64,000 nucleotides of DNA, taken from contig VWYX01000364.1 of NCBI GenBank assembly GCA_013396525.1, positions 597,730-661,729 of the forward strand, read 5' to 3'. Position 1 is the first letter of the stretch; the number at the start of each line of letters is the position of its first letter. This DNA is from Chaetorhynchus papuensis. Lineage: Eukaryota; Chordata; Aves; Passeriformes; Rhipiduridae. A program made the position numbers and the translations under genes. Of this stretch, positions 47,601-60,486 are shown piece by piece. Under the pieces are notes generated by a model that did no database searches, had not been told where the DNA came from, and saw nothing but the letters and a program-made list of their open reading frames with translations.

Positions 47601-50189
47601 GTAGCATCCTGTACTATTTAAAAGTGAAAGCCGGAGAAATTTCGAAGACTAGATACAAAGCCAGAAAGACAAAGATATTTTAGATATATCTCAGCATAGT
47701 CTCCAAATTGAAGCCTAATTATTGATCTATATTTCTTAATCTAATTTTCATTAATTCTTTCTATTTAGAAGATATTTAAATACTCCACCAGTTTTCAACA
47801 ACCAGTAGAACATTTTCAATCTTATCAAGCAGGAATGTTTGATCCAAATCCTTTTTAGATTAAATTCAGAGGCTGCATCTGAATGGTTCCTTTAAAATCT
47901 ATTATTTGTTGCTAACTGAAAAACTATCTTTCTTGGTATTATGGTCATGCTTGAGACACCTCACCTAATTTTATTGCAATTTCCCAGTGCTCAACAATGC
48001 TTAAAAAAAAAAAAAAGGAAAAGAAAGGTTAGGGAAAAAAATCTTTCATTTTTTTTCAAAAAAATATGTTGTGTGATGCTTTGTCTGGTTTGAATGGTTT
48101 CTGCAACACAGCACTGGAAGCATTGGTGATTTTATGTGAAGTAATTATTAAAAAAGAGTTCTATGTGACTCTTCTATGCAGTGAAGTATAGTTTGAAGTA
48201 AACAATGGTGAGATGAATACTGAAGGGCAACTCCCATGCCTGAGTTGTGAGAAACTAAGAACATTATAAAGATAATGATTTAGAAATAAAAGTCGAGTGT
48301 CTACAAGCTCTTTTTATGTAGTATTATGTCTCAGAAACTTCCAGCAGAGTTTAGAAGATGTCTATATTTCATCAGTGCATTTATTTTAAAAAATGAGAAA
48401 CAACTCAGCTTCTAACTGGAATTTAAGCAGAATATGCCACTGTTGGTCTGATGCTTTTAACTTTGGTTTAAGTACTTCTGATTAGAGGAATGGAAATAGA
48501 TAGCAATGGTGAACAGGATTTTGATTAAGCCACTGGAGCTTACAAACTTGCAACAATACACTCATTCTTGAAGGAGTGGGTAGGACTCACATGGCATGAG
48601 CACCACAAGTTCCCTCCTAAGGTCTGGTGAGCATCTTCAGACTTGGAGAAAAAAAACCTCACAATTTTTTTACTCTTCATGGGACACTTCACAAGGTATA
48701 GCTTAGAAGTAGAGTCTCAATTGTCTTTCTGAATACAGAGCTAGCTCCCTCTGATACAGGGGCTTCTGCTAACAAGATATTCCTAACACTGCCTTTAAGT
48801 CAGGTTTTGTCAGCTGAGGGGGAAGAATCACACTGAATAGAGATCAAATATGATGGCGGGGTTAAATTTTAAGAGTTTATGTGGAAGATAAGGTGGGTCT
48901 GCTTTCATTGAGCATTATTAACTTAAAGAAAAACTGACTACAGAATGTGGCAAAGACATGGGTGATGGCAGCCAAGAGAGTTTAAAGTGGACATCAATCA
49001 TGTAGTGAACTGAGTGTTCAGCTGTAAATGCACTGTAAATATACGTTCCCTTATACTGAATTGCAGTGTGGGGTAAACTCTCTGTAATGAATAGATTTCT
49101 CTAGTGAATAGATTTCTCTAGATTATTCACTAGAGCAGGGTATTTATGCAATGGGGCTGCAAGCGGCCTCTGGGAGCTCTTACCAACCTTCGTGTGCATT
49201 CGTGCTCTCTGAAGGATGTCATCACCTTGGGCTGCTATCCAGCAGTGTGTGTGAGAATAACTTTGTGCTCTACTGAAGCAAGGAACACTACAGAAACAGC
49301 ACAAATATTTGGCAAAACTGTGCTAGAACATCCACAGGGTGAAAGCTGTGAAAATTCACCATGTTTGCTAAATAGGTCTCCTCTTGTCTGAGTCAGAAAT
49401 CTGCCGACTGTCACAGCATATATGGCACAGACACTTCAAAGATATTAATACTGTTGATTTCACACTAAGCATGGAGACACCTGTAATTTGCCCAAGGAAA
49501 AATGATGGTAGGAAAATGTTTAACCTTCATCTATGGTTCAGCAGCAGCTTTGGGGATCTGCTTTGATTTAGCAATGATCAATGCTTCCTAAACTGGTGGT
49601 ATCTAAACCTTACACACAGGCTTTTAATTATTTGGAGGCTATTTTTCTTCACACTGGTTTTACAAACAAAAGGAGGTTTAGAAATGCATGAGAATGTCTG
49701 GAGAAGCTTGGGCAACTTTCATAATATCTATGACTGATTTAAGAGCATTTAAAATAACAAATAGATTTTAAACGTAGTAGAATTATAATGCTTCGTATTT
49801 AACTTAACAAAGGATATATAGTTTGTGTTAATGTAATAAAAATAATTTTGCAGTATATTTGTTAATATTACATATAAGTAGATAAAATATTGAGCATGTT
49901 TTGCTATTTTGAATGAAACAATGCGAGATGAAGCTGCATGGAGATCACATGACTTGTGAAATGTAAAAATTTAATATTTCATAGATCAAGTCACCACCAA
50001 CGCTTGCATGTAAGCAAGGAAGTGCCTACAAGGAATAATTATACAGAAATCCCCAAGACTCTCTCCAGGAACTCAACATGCTGAAGTGCCTTTCTAAAGT
50101 GCCTGTATCCTAATACAGGCAGTTTGGGGAATAAACACACTGAGTTAAAGATCTGTGTGCAGTTGCAGGGCTACGGATTTTTTGGGATC
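44661..50189. other. Long stretch without supported genes
   Basis: About 5.5 kb of AT-rich DNA. Features inside are an A-run at 48003-48016, a tandem duplication plus inverted repeat at 49088-49135, and ORFs of up to 94 codons (45351-45635 +) without splice context. No interspersed repeat is recognised. Confidence 0.4.
49088..49135. repeat. 17-bp tandem duplication overlapping a 12-bp inverted repeat
   Basis: TGAATAGATTTCTCTAG occurs twice in tandem (49088-49104, 49105-49121). CTCTAGTGAATA (49099-49110), formed at the junction, is exactly reverse-complementary to TATTCACTAGAG (49124-49135). The duplication therefore created one arm of a hairpin. Confidence 0.8.
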
Positions 50190-51380
50190 ATGAAGGTATG
50201 GTGGGATGACTCCCATGACTGGAGCATTGGAATTCAATAAACTTCTTCAATGAAACGACTCAACTGGTAAATGAGGGGGAAACAATGGGTATTGAGTACC
50301 TGGACTACAGTAAGGCCTTTGACACTGTCGCTCACAGACAAGCTGTTAAAGAATGGGCTGGATGAGGAGAGAGTGAGGTGATGGAAAATTACCTGAATGT
50401 CCGAGTCCAGAGAGTGGTGGCACAAAGACTAGCTGGAGGCCAGAGACTAGTGGTGTATCCAGGGGTCCGTGTCGGGTTCAATCCTACTTAGCATCTTCAT
50501 CATGGGCCTGCTGATGACACAGAGCTGGATTTAAAGGATGATAAGCCAGAGGTTCATGCTGCCATCCAGCGGGACCTCGACAGGCTGGAGAAATGGGCTG
50601 AAAGGAACCTCATGTACTTCAACCAGAAGAAGTATGAAGTCCTGCACCTGGTAGGAAACAATGCCAGGCACCAATAAATTCTGGAGGCCATGCAGCTGGG
50701 AATCAGCTTCACAGAAAAGATACTGTGGGTCCTGGTGGACACCAGGTTGCACATCAGTCAGCAATATACCCTTACCACAAAAAAGTTGGAAGATATCTTG
50801 GGCTGCATTAAAAAAAGTGTTGTCAGCAGGTTGAGAGTGGAAATCCTTCCCCTCTACTGGGCTACACCTGGAGTTCTATGTTCAGTTCTTGGCTCCCCAG
50901 TACAAGAGAGACATGGACGTACTGGAGAGAATCCAACAAAAGGCCACAAAAATGATGAAAAGGCTGGATCAACCTTCCTGTGAGGAAACACTGAGAGAGC
51001 TGGAACAGTTTAGACTGGAGAAGTCTCAGAGGGGAACTTAGTATTATGCGTAGCTAACCTGATAGGAGGATGCAGAGGACAAAGCTAAGCTCTTTTCAGT
51101 GCTGCCCAGTGACAGGACAACAGAAAATGGACACAAATTACAAACACACAGTTGATGTTCCCACTGAACATTAGAGAGCACTTTCTTACTCTGAGCATGA
51201 CCGAGCAGTTGCACAGACTGCACAGCAGGTTGTGCAGTCTCTGCCCTAGGACATCTTCAAAAGCCACCTGGACATGGTCCTGGGCAATCATATCTAGGTG
51301 GTCCTGCTTGAGCAAGGGGTTTTGAGTAGATGGACTCCATAGCTCTCCTAACTTCAGCCAGACTGCAGTTCTGTGACAAT
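50190..51380 (+). mobile_element. CR1 LINE with endonuclease-to-RT internal deletion
   Basis: The left end encodes the CR1 endonuclease piece WDDSHDWSIGI (50202-50234). Only about 25 bases later the sequence is in the RT domain (LVNEGE, then YLDYSKAFDTV at about 50297-50329), so well over 1 kb of ORF2 is missing. Downstream come the DTRLHISQQY segment, the RT thumb-like part and a degenerate 3' end near CAGACTGCAGTTCTGTGAC (about 51379). Frames change repeatedly. It belongs to a somewhat different CR1 subfamily from the copies at 1.3 and 43.7 kb, judging from its 3' sequence. Confidence 0.9.
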
Positions 51381-51475
51381 ACTGTGTCATCACAGTTTCT
51401 GTGGTAGTGTGTGAGTTTAATGAGAGTAGAATACCTGAAAATAAAGTGGGATCATTCAAATAGATTATAATGAAC

Positions 51476-51600
51476 CTGTGATTGAGATGATCATAAATAG
51501 CATACTGGGGAGTTAAAGCAGTTTTTCTGTAAATGAGGTCTCTGAGGAATTTTGATGCTGCCAAGACACATTTGTTGTGTGCATCATAAATACTCAAGTT
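51476..51600 (-). CDS. Candidate coding exon, most 5' member of the minus-strand chain
   Basis: On the minus strand an acceptor (ATTAGTTTCTTACAAACTAG) is followed by 41 codons plus two bases, read NLSIYDAHNKCVLAASKFLR and DLIYRKTALTPQYAIYDHLN. The donor used here is AATCACAG|GTTCAT, which is weak. A second choice is TTTTCAG|GTATTC further on, which gives a different phase. With the first donor the exit phase matches the exon at 40.8 kb. The right-hand edge of a CR1 lies less than 100 bp beyond. No family is recognised. Confidence 0.27.
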
Positions 51601-51978
51601 CTAGTTTGTAAGAAACTAATAGATTTTTGTAATAAAAACTGTTAAACATATGGCTTGTTCTTTGGATCATGAAGGATATAGTATTTTGTCTACTATTTTA
51701 CTAATTTTTTTACTGTTTAGTGTGACAAAACCCCTTACAAAATACATTCAATTGCTCTCTCTTTATCTAGTAGGTACTAAAAGAAAAAAATTAATCCTTC
51801 AGACTCACTGTAGGCAGTTAAACCTCTACTCATCACAGACTTTCACTAAAACACTGCAGTTTTTTTTGTATTATAATGACACTCTCTTTACAAATGCTTT
51901 GGTATGCAGAGAAATACTTAACTACTGGCATCCGAACTACTATCCGCTGACATGCTCAAACTCTGTAGGGTTTCTTAT

Positions 51979-52174
51979 TTATGCTGAGACCACTCTATAT
52001 CTCTCTGAAGCATGAAGTGAGCACATCACATTTGTATTCATTTTCAGGTTTCTTATCACTGCCAAGTTGTTGAAAAGTTCCCTTAGTTTTGATCTGCACT
52101 CAAAAGTCCTGCCACGCATATAAAATTCTAAATGGGAATCAGTTGTAGTGCAGATAACACCATTTAATATTGGG
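51979..52174 (-). other. Candidate exon ending in a stop
   Basis: A strong acceptor (TTTTTTTTTCTCAACATTCAG) on the minus strand opens one base plus 64 codons and a stop at the left end. Residues include CTTTDSHLEFYMRGRTFECR and KLRELFNNLAVIRNLKMNTN. No good donor is seen inside, so it would be a terminal exon, which conflicts with its place just upstream of the 51.5-kb candidate in the same direction. Chance or a separate short transcript. Confidence 0.2.
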
Positions 52175-52290
52175 CTGAATGTTGAGAAAAAAAAAGTATT
52201 GCGAGTCCAAGGGGATTTCTTTGTGAATGACCTTACATGAGGGATGAAGGACATATATTGTGGTAGCAAGTTTGTGTGGGTGCTGTACAA

Positions 52291-55200
52291 TACAGTCTTG
52301 AGGGCTTTAATTTACATCTGAAGCTTTCTTCTCTGTGAAATTCCTAAAAGAATACTGAAGCAAAATTGGTGAACATTGAACTATGCAGGCACGGCAGACT
52401 TGTAACCCTGCATACTTTGGCTAGAAAGATACGGCTATATTAGTTTGGTCTTTTATAAATATTTTATTAAATACTTGCTATTAGAGGAAAATATCTCTGA
52501 AGATATTTTCTTCTTTTAAAAGTGAGTTTCAATATATTGCAGAGAACAGTAGGACTCAGGGCTGTGACTAAACCATATAAACATACATAGCTCTAATGGC
52601 ATAAACAAGAAAGAGTGTCTGAATTCCTGCAGACAATTAGGTACTATGTAAAACATATTTTATATTCCCCAAATTGGAACCCACATTTCAGATCAGGCAA
52701 AAAAGGTTTGCTTTGAAAATATTGCAGCACCATGAACTTTCACAGCAGTTAAAAGTTGCACATCAGTAAACAAATTCGGATGTAAGGAATCTAATTTTCA
52801 TAAAAATTTAATTCAGTAAAACATAAGTGGTAGGGGATAGAAAAAGAAGAATGTTATATCATCCAATAAGTATTTAAACAGATTTGGATGCTTGTTTCAG
52901 TAACAAAATGAAAATGTTCTAAACAGGAAAAAAACAAACCTAAACAACCATATGATTTTGTCCCAGATCTTCAGAGCTTTCCCACACTTCATAACATTCA
53001 AGCACCACCTATTAATTTCACTGCTATAGGTGTCCATATTCCCATTCCTAATGAGATTTTAGCTTGTGCAAACATTCTGGTATTGCTAGACTTTTTCATC
53101 TGCTTTTTATTATCTGTTCAGCTATATCAAATTTCTGCTTCAAAGCAAATATACTTTATGCTCGCTCCATAACTTTCTTCAGCAAGTAGAAGAAATACAT
53201 GTGAATGATTGATTATGTGAGGATCAAATATATGTCCCATTGTATGATTTCTAACCAGTTTTTAAGAGACTGAGAGCTTTTTGATGTTTGTGTTACTTAG
53301 AGCTCTGGGCAACACCCGTCACTGTTGTTCACATGATGGATGGTTGTAACTGCTATTATGTCTGCTGTATGCAGTTTCAGAGAGCCACTAATATAAATGT
53401 TGTATGGTTTATTGCTTCATGGAAAAATGAGCCTCTTAATGCAGCATGGCTCTGGTTATTCTTCATTACCTGAAATACTGTGGAAGAGCTTGTATATCTA
53501 ATGAGAATTATAGATTCAGTGCAGAGTGTACAAAATATAATTATCACTGTTTCCAGACCTAAAAGGGTCTTATTCATCATGTGCAAAAATATTCAAGGAA
53601 CATTAAGGAACTGTTCCTACTTATTACACTGACGGCAAAGAAAAATGCATAATTAATGAAGGAAACATAAATCTTCTCATTTCCATAGGTCTTTTTTGAA
53701 CCGTTTGTTTGACAGTGAATGAACATGAAGCTCGGTGTGACAGAACCTTGTATCTATACACAACTGTTGTCTATTTTCCTCCTTCTGTTTCTGTCTATAG
53801 CCATGTGCAATTGATGATAACAAATACAACTTTGCCTTCCATTTTGCAGTAATGTGATAAACGAAGACTGTAGATCAGAACCTAAATATCTTCTAAATGT
53901 ATAGAGACTACAGAACACTAGGAAAAATTGTATAATATTTGGTCTACTGTTTAAGTGGAGTGGTTGGTGTTTAGACCTGGCTTTTCCTCCATAATAATGA
54001 TTTAATTCAGAAATATGACTGTGCATATCTCTGTATGTGCCTTACAACATGAACACTTCTCAGATGAGAATAAGTAACAGATACTTATCATGTTCTACAG
54101 TTATAGTTATCATTGTGACTCTATCATAGACTTTTTAGGAAAAATCCAAAGGACTTAAGTATCTTTGTACATTTTCATAGTAAAATGGTACAAGCAAAAA
54201 GTGGAAAAACTTATAGAAGTTATGAGGGTATTTTGATAAACATGTTTTTATTTCAATTACGTGCCAATCTTGGATTGAATGTGACACAAATTTCCACATA
54301 TTCAATCATGGGCAGCAGCTTTTCAGAAGGACTAGAACAAAAAGTCCTTAAAATATTTAGAATTGCCTTTGGGGTTTCATAGTCCAGCTTTAATGTGGCC
54401 TTTTTTCATGTAGGTTAAACTCAGTCTTTAAGAGATATTCTCTTTAATGGCTGGAGCGAATCTCTGAAATGAAAGGCTGTGTAACCACTGTATAGCACCA
54501 GAATACGTCACTGTGTTAGCACCCAGAGAAGTTTACTGACGTTAACTTCCAGCTTTGCTTCCATGCTACAGCAAAAGTGGCAGGAGCAGGAGGAACTTTG
54601 CCACATGGTGCTAATCGTCTCAAATTTCTCATAGATTTAAAGATAATTTTTCTCTGGTTTGTATAAAAGAGCTAGGCAAACAGAATAAAAATGCCCTTAC
54701 ATGGAGGGACTCTAGTAAATGAGAGACAGGGAAGATTTTCTGCCCATTAGCTAAAGGAACCCAATACCTGGGACAGGAAAAGATCAGATTCCAGTCTAAA
54801 AATTATTAATATAAGAATAGATGGAGTAATTAATGTAATAATAATGGCAACAACAGCAACAACAATAATGAAGCATATTTTATATATATATCCTATAATA
54901 TATATGAATATTTATATTTGCACTGGAGATAGGACTCAGATCTTTCATTCATCTTTTACTAAGAAGAGTGAAATAACCACTGATTTTATTGCCATGCTTT
55001 CTCCTCCTGTCTCTTGCCATATGATCAGTGAATTATTCCACAGAATGATGAATAGCTTATTGGAAAGGGTATTGTGAGACCTACTCAGAATATTCTTTAA
55101 CATGGTGATTGATTTGCTGTCTGTGTAGACAGGTAATAAATACCTCCAACGTCATGTATCAGCTGCCTCACTGCTGTGACAAAAATTAGGTGACACACAG

Positions 55201-55866
55201 GAGTTGAAATCCTCTTCTAATTCAGACATTACATAATAAAATAATTAATAAGCACAGTATGAACTTTAAGGAACAGAAAACAAATAAATATAACTGTGCT
55301 GAATTAGGGAATTTGTGTGTGAATATGCTTTGAAGCTTTTCTTTCCTCAGGTATGCAGTACACATAGTACAGATTTATGAAAAACCTTGTGATCTGTTAC
55401 AGTCTTTCAGTAACCTCAATAATATGTTTACAGACCTTTCGTCCTTCAAGGCATTAAGGTCAAAATTGCATGGATGATATAAAAAGGCAACTTTTTTTCT
55501 ACATCTTGTTTTTATAACCTCTTTAGTTAGAATCAAGCTATTTTTTAAGATTGGAAAGATGCTCTCTGGCCAGAATAATATTGAATATGGTGGAGCTAAG
55601 AATGCTCTGCATTAACCTCATTGAAGCCAGTGAATTTACTTCTACTCATACCAGGTAGGAAACAGAACTACTGCAGTAGAACAGATTAACATGGATGATT
55701 GCATTATTTTTAAATGGATGTAGGGCTTATACCCAAACTAATGGACGAGTGCTAAATCACTGAAACAAGATAGCAATTCTTTCTACTTTGATTAATGGAT
55801 CATACAAGCCTGTGTACCTGTCTAGGTTTTCAAAATTAACAGCTGAAGAGTAACCAGGAGGATACT
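52291..55866. other. No firm feature
   Basis: AT-rich DNA with a TA-rich patch at about 54878-54923 and CAA/AAC-rich DNA near 54845-54866. Minus-strand open frames near 53.4 and 53.9 kb are unsupported. Confidence 0.4.
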
Positions 55867-55887
55867 GGGGGAGGGGGAGGGGGAGGG
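55867..55887 (+). repeat. G-quadruplex motif (G5-A)x3-G3
   Basis: Three GGGGG runs and one GGG run separated by single A residues. This meets the canonical G4 pattern with one-base loops and is the only such motif seen in the window. Confidence 0.85.
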
Positions 55888-55889
55888 AG

Positions 55890-57475
55890 TGATAAAACAA
55901 AGCAAAACCTTAGTGGTTTTTTATTCAGATCAATTCATTTATCCCTAATTACCACAGAACCCTGTTCACTGGTGTTGCTGATACTTGCATCACAAAGCAC
56001 TATAGAAGGCATTTGTATAGCAGCCTAATAAATGAGAATTTCAGAGTGAAGTTGGCTCTTTTTTCCCTCCTGTAAGCAGAAAAAAAAATGCTAATTCAGA
56101 TGATAAATCTATAGAATGAAGTCACTTTTCAGATGTGTTAAATCAAATTAAGAGCACTTTTATAATAATGAGCAAATGGCAGCTGTACAAAATTACTCAT
56201 TTGTAAGCCTCATCTATTATAGTTAATTTTGTGGACTTCAAGTACTTAATTTACATTTGTTAAACTAGCTAAATAATGTAGGAGGCGGTACGAATGGTAT
56301 ATTTGTTCATACTAGAATTTATCATGTAGCTTAAGATACAAATGTTTTGCCTACTTCATCATTTCCTTCTTTTCTTGACAGTTTTATTCAATGAAATGGA
56401 ATTGCTAAAAGGTATTTTTAAGACTTTTTTAGAGCTCAAATCTACTTTTTAAAGGACAATCAGACCGTGGTAAAAAAAATCTCAACAAAGAACACAAAAG
56501 TTAGTAGAAAGTTCAAAGCTCTCTGAACTCTTTTGGTTTCTGATACCTCAGAAATGGTGTCAGCTTCTTGACCCTATCTGTTTCTTTGGAGCATGCCCAG
56601 TAGAATTAAGAAGTTTCACAATACCATTACTATTTGTATGGCTGGTGTTGAAACTGGGAGGACACATAATCTTTCATGCTCTTTTTTCCAATGATGCAAG
56701 CATATATTCGTAATTTAGGATGTTATATGCAGTGGTTAGTTTTGGACTCTGCAGGGAGCCAACCATATAGGTAGTAGGTAAGCTTCTCCTGTGTTAGATT
56801 AAAGTTAATTTTGGTGCCAGAGTCTGTTGGGAATACTCAGGTGCTAACATTTTATTGACCTTAGTGGGAAAAAGGAAATGGTTTTTCTGATGTGCTGTTA
56901 GACTTGGTTTTCAGGTTTGGTTGGAGTGTACAAATTGAAGAAAACTGCATTTAAAAAAAAAGAAAAAAAATAGTGCTCAAATATGAACACAAACTCCTGT
57001 CACAGATTTTTCTCTGCAAGAAGTTCTTCCAGCAAAAATACAGAGATTTAGTTATTGCTTGGCAGAGGGAAAATAAAGGCATACACTGAAGACAGGAAAA
57101 ATTACCTTGACACATTTGGGTAATGGCATGGGATAGTTACCATTTTTCTGAGGTCACTTTTGTAAATTGACTACCAGAACATTTTATATAAGAACACAGA
57201 AATACCCAGAGGTAGTTTATGAATTTAGTAGGTCTCAGTATTTCTGTTTTCAAAGTGATTTTTCATTCTTTCCCTAGTTCTTAATATTTTACTTCCTTAG
57301 TGACTGCCACCAAGCACTTAGTTACTGTGTGACCATGCTACAGCTTCAGGATTACTCACAAAGGGTGACTTCAGAAACCATGACGATGTGTGAGGTTAGT
57401 GTAATTTTTACTCAAGTGTAACACTTTTCTTGTTTCAGATATCATCAGCCATCTTAATTTCTTCAACAAAATGGC
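55890..57475. other. No feature seen
   Basis: AT-rich DNA without recognisable repeats or exons. Confidence 0.4.
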
Positions 57476-57656
57476 TCTCAGGCATTGGAACAAGCTTCCC
57501 AGGGAAGTGATGGAGTCCCCTCCCATGGAGTAAGATAAAAGATGTAGAGATGTGGCCCTTAGAGACTGATTTAGTGGTGGGTTTAGTTGTGTCAGGTTAA
57601 TGGTTGGGCTTGATTATCTTAAAGGTCTTTTCCAACCTAAATTATTCTATAATATT
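57476..57656 (+). mobile_element. CR1 LINE 3'-end fragment
   Basis: GGCATTGGAACAAGCTTCCC, GTGATGGAGTCCCCTCCC and the tail AGGTCTTTTCCAACCTAAAT then TATTCTATAATATTT form a typical CR1 terminus of about 180 bp in plus orientation. Its tail sequence pairs with that of the minus-strand fragment at 3.4 kb rather than with the 1.3-kb copy, suggesting another subfamily. Confidence 0.88.
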
Positions 57657-58290
57657 TATCCCATAGTTTGTCTCATAAGGGCTTTCTGCAATTCTGAAGT
57701 TCGCTCTTGCCTCAACTGCGACATTCATGTTGTTATAACACTAGTATAGCTACGTATGTATTTTAACATTAATAACTTTTGTGTCACCATCAAACTTTAG
57801 GCTTACTCCTTACTTTCTCAGATCATTTTTGGATGCTTTGAACTGCACAGGACTCAGCAGGTGCTCGTCTGCATCTCCACCATTGGTTTCCTTTCTTAAG
57901 AAAATACACCCACTACAACTGACTATTTGCCTCCACCCTCTTAGAATCTTTTTTATTTATACTAGGACCTTTTTTATGCCATGGCTAATTAGTTTTCCTC
58001 AAGAGCCCTGGTAGGTTATGCAAAGCAGATTCCCACGTACTTCCTGATCACTTCAATGAAGGACCAGAGGTTGGAAGAACTGCAATTTCCTTTGAAGAAC
58101 TTTTACTGGCTCTAGCAAAGAAACTTGTGTTAATCTAGTTCACTAATTCTGTCCTTTTTATGAAAATGGCAGTACACAAAATGAAATGAATGTTTGTTGC
58201 TGATCAACATGAAAACCTACAGTATGGTGTTAATCTTAGTGGATCTTAGTATAGTAACTGATGAAACATTAGAAACGTACAGGAGTTTGT

Positions 58291-58336
58291 GACATACAGA
58301 CAATGCAAGCTGACATACAGACAATGCAAGCTGACA
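58291..58336. repeat. Perfect 21-bp tandem duplication (2.2 copies)
   Basis: Two identical adjacent units beginning GACATACAGACAATGCAAGC (58291-58311 and 58312-58332) plus GACA of a third. Identity implies recent origin. A 10-bp perfect doublet (CAGGCTTAAC) also occurs at 58441-58460. Confidence 0.9.
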
Positions 58337-60486
58337 TGTCATCAGTCACTCTGAGTTAAATAATATAGCAAGAAAGCACCAGAGACAAGAAATTTCAACA
58401 GTATATGGAACTGAGACTTTTCACTTTTTGAGTTTTAAAACAGGCTTAACCAGGCTTAACTACTGAATCAGACAAGTACTTCTGTAAAACTGGTAAAATA
58501 CTGGTAGAAAGAACTATGGACTGAGATGGCATAATTTCTGCTCCTTTTTCTTCCGCAGAAGAAATCTGAAACTTACATTTATATTGCAATAATATGTGAT
58601 TTCTTTATGTATTCTTCTTATCTTATCTACTTGCTTAATACATAGCTACATGATGAACTTAAGATTAAGTTATTTGTAGTTTGCTCTCATGAGTGCTTTG
58701 TATCTCTGGGATTAATTTTGAGTATCTTCTTCCTTGGTCTCTAACTATCTGGAGAGGATTCAACAAGCAATTTACATGCATGCCAGTAAAATGGAGATCT
58801 TGTGGGTAAGAGTATCCGAGACATTTATTGGGTCAATATTGAATAGGGGAATGAGAAAATCTAAGATTTGATTCTTATTTGCATTTTGCTCTCAATTATT
58901 GTTTGTGAGTACTACTTATCAAATTGTAGTCTTCCTTGCTAGGATTAATAGTCTGAATCTTGGTTTATTTTTTAGAGTACAGTAAGTATATAATGGATCC
59001 TGAACGGACATTTTAGGGGCATCCTAAATATGAGTACGAAATAACATTATTGCTTATGCTGACAAACCTATACCTGAAGTTATACCAGGCAATTTGAAGT
59101 CCCTCAATTACTATTTTTCTCTACTTTAGAATGTTTATGTTACTGACATGACTGTTCTATGTATTTTCATCACCGTATTAAACATGAGGGAAGACAGTTT
59201 GTGACAAATCTATTGTCTTCAAGAAAATCTGTACTACGTGGTGATTTTTTTCTAAAGCTTAGTCAACTGCTTATTTTGACTTTGATTTCACAACTCTCTC
59301 GGTGTCTTTGCACAACCCTGATGCTGCCACAAGTAGTTTTAATAGACGAGGGAAAAGATAATTGGGGGTTTCATAATACATTTTCAGCTGTCAGTTTGAA
59401 GGACAGTACAGAAGACCAACTCCACAGAAAGCTAACTTAAAGGAGCATTCAAGATTCTGAGTTTTCTTTCAGGGGTGCTGCTGGAATTCACTGCCCACAT
59501 AAAGGCACAGCCAGGCATACACACATACAACAAAGCCAAACAAAGAAAGAAAGGAGAACAAAAGAAAGAGAAAGATAATGTAATATTTCCAAGAAATGTG
59601 GATGTCATCTTTTTACAAAAGTGTATCTACATGCTATATGTGATTCACATATTTTGAAAAACAGCCCTCTGGAAGTTTTGTGATATAAAAATGTGTAGGA
59701 ATGCTGGTTTCAGATGGCAGTAAAAGATAAAAAAAGGAAAGATAAAGCCTCAGACAAAGGAGAATGAAATCTTTTCAATATTTGTGTTAAATAACAAAAA
59801 ATATGTCATCTAAAATATAAAAAGATGGTTAAATCTCCACAGAAATGATATATTACAATCAAAATTCTGATCTTTGCCAAAACAGTTCTGTTAGGATAAA
59901 TGCCAGTTAATGGTGTGACTTTTTTTTTTTTTTAGTATAGTTGTATCAATGAGTGGTTTTTACAAAAAAAAGTCCTCTTTTTATCTTTTAACTAGAAAAT
60001 GTGTATTTATAACCATACCTTACTTCATTAAAAGACTGGGCTACTTGTGATTTTGCATTGCTGCTAGGTTATCACCAGGAGCTGTCAGCACACATGAGCT
60101 GGCACATTGATTATACCACCATGATAAGTAACAGTAAACCCTGTTTTGTGATCAGGAGTTCCTCATCCTTCTCCTACTTCTACAACCAAATGAAGGGGCT
60201 GTGGCAGTAGTGCAGAGCTTCACACCTGTCAGCCAGGTTCTGCCTGATCATGGTCTCCTGCGCTGTTGCATTCAGGCCAAGACTACAAAAACAGGTCACA
60301 GAATTACAAACTACCGTAAATCTGAAATTTAAGGCCTGTAAAAATCTTTGAGGATGCTTGAAGTAATAAGTCAAATCAGTAGCAACCAACCGAGAGCAGG
60401 AAAAAATAAAGCTCCAACCCCAGGGAGAGCAAATAGTGAGGCAAGCAGTCAGTAGGGTGATGCAAACACATAAGTGGAGAGTTATA

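Noticed and set aside
51085..51597. Minus-strand ORF of 170 codons taken as one exon
   Set aside because: Its C-terminal two-thirds are antisense CR1. Only the first about 41 codons are considered as an exon candidate.
51650..52015. Plus-strand ORF of 121 codons
   Set aside because: Hydrophobic AT-rich composition, no start or splice context beyond chance, and overlaps antisense candidates.
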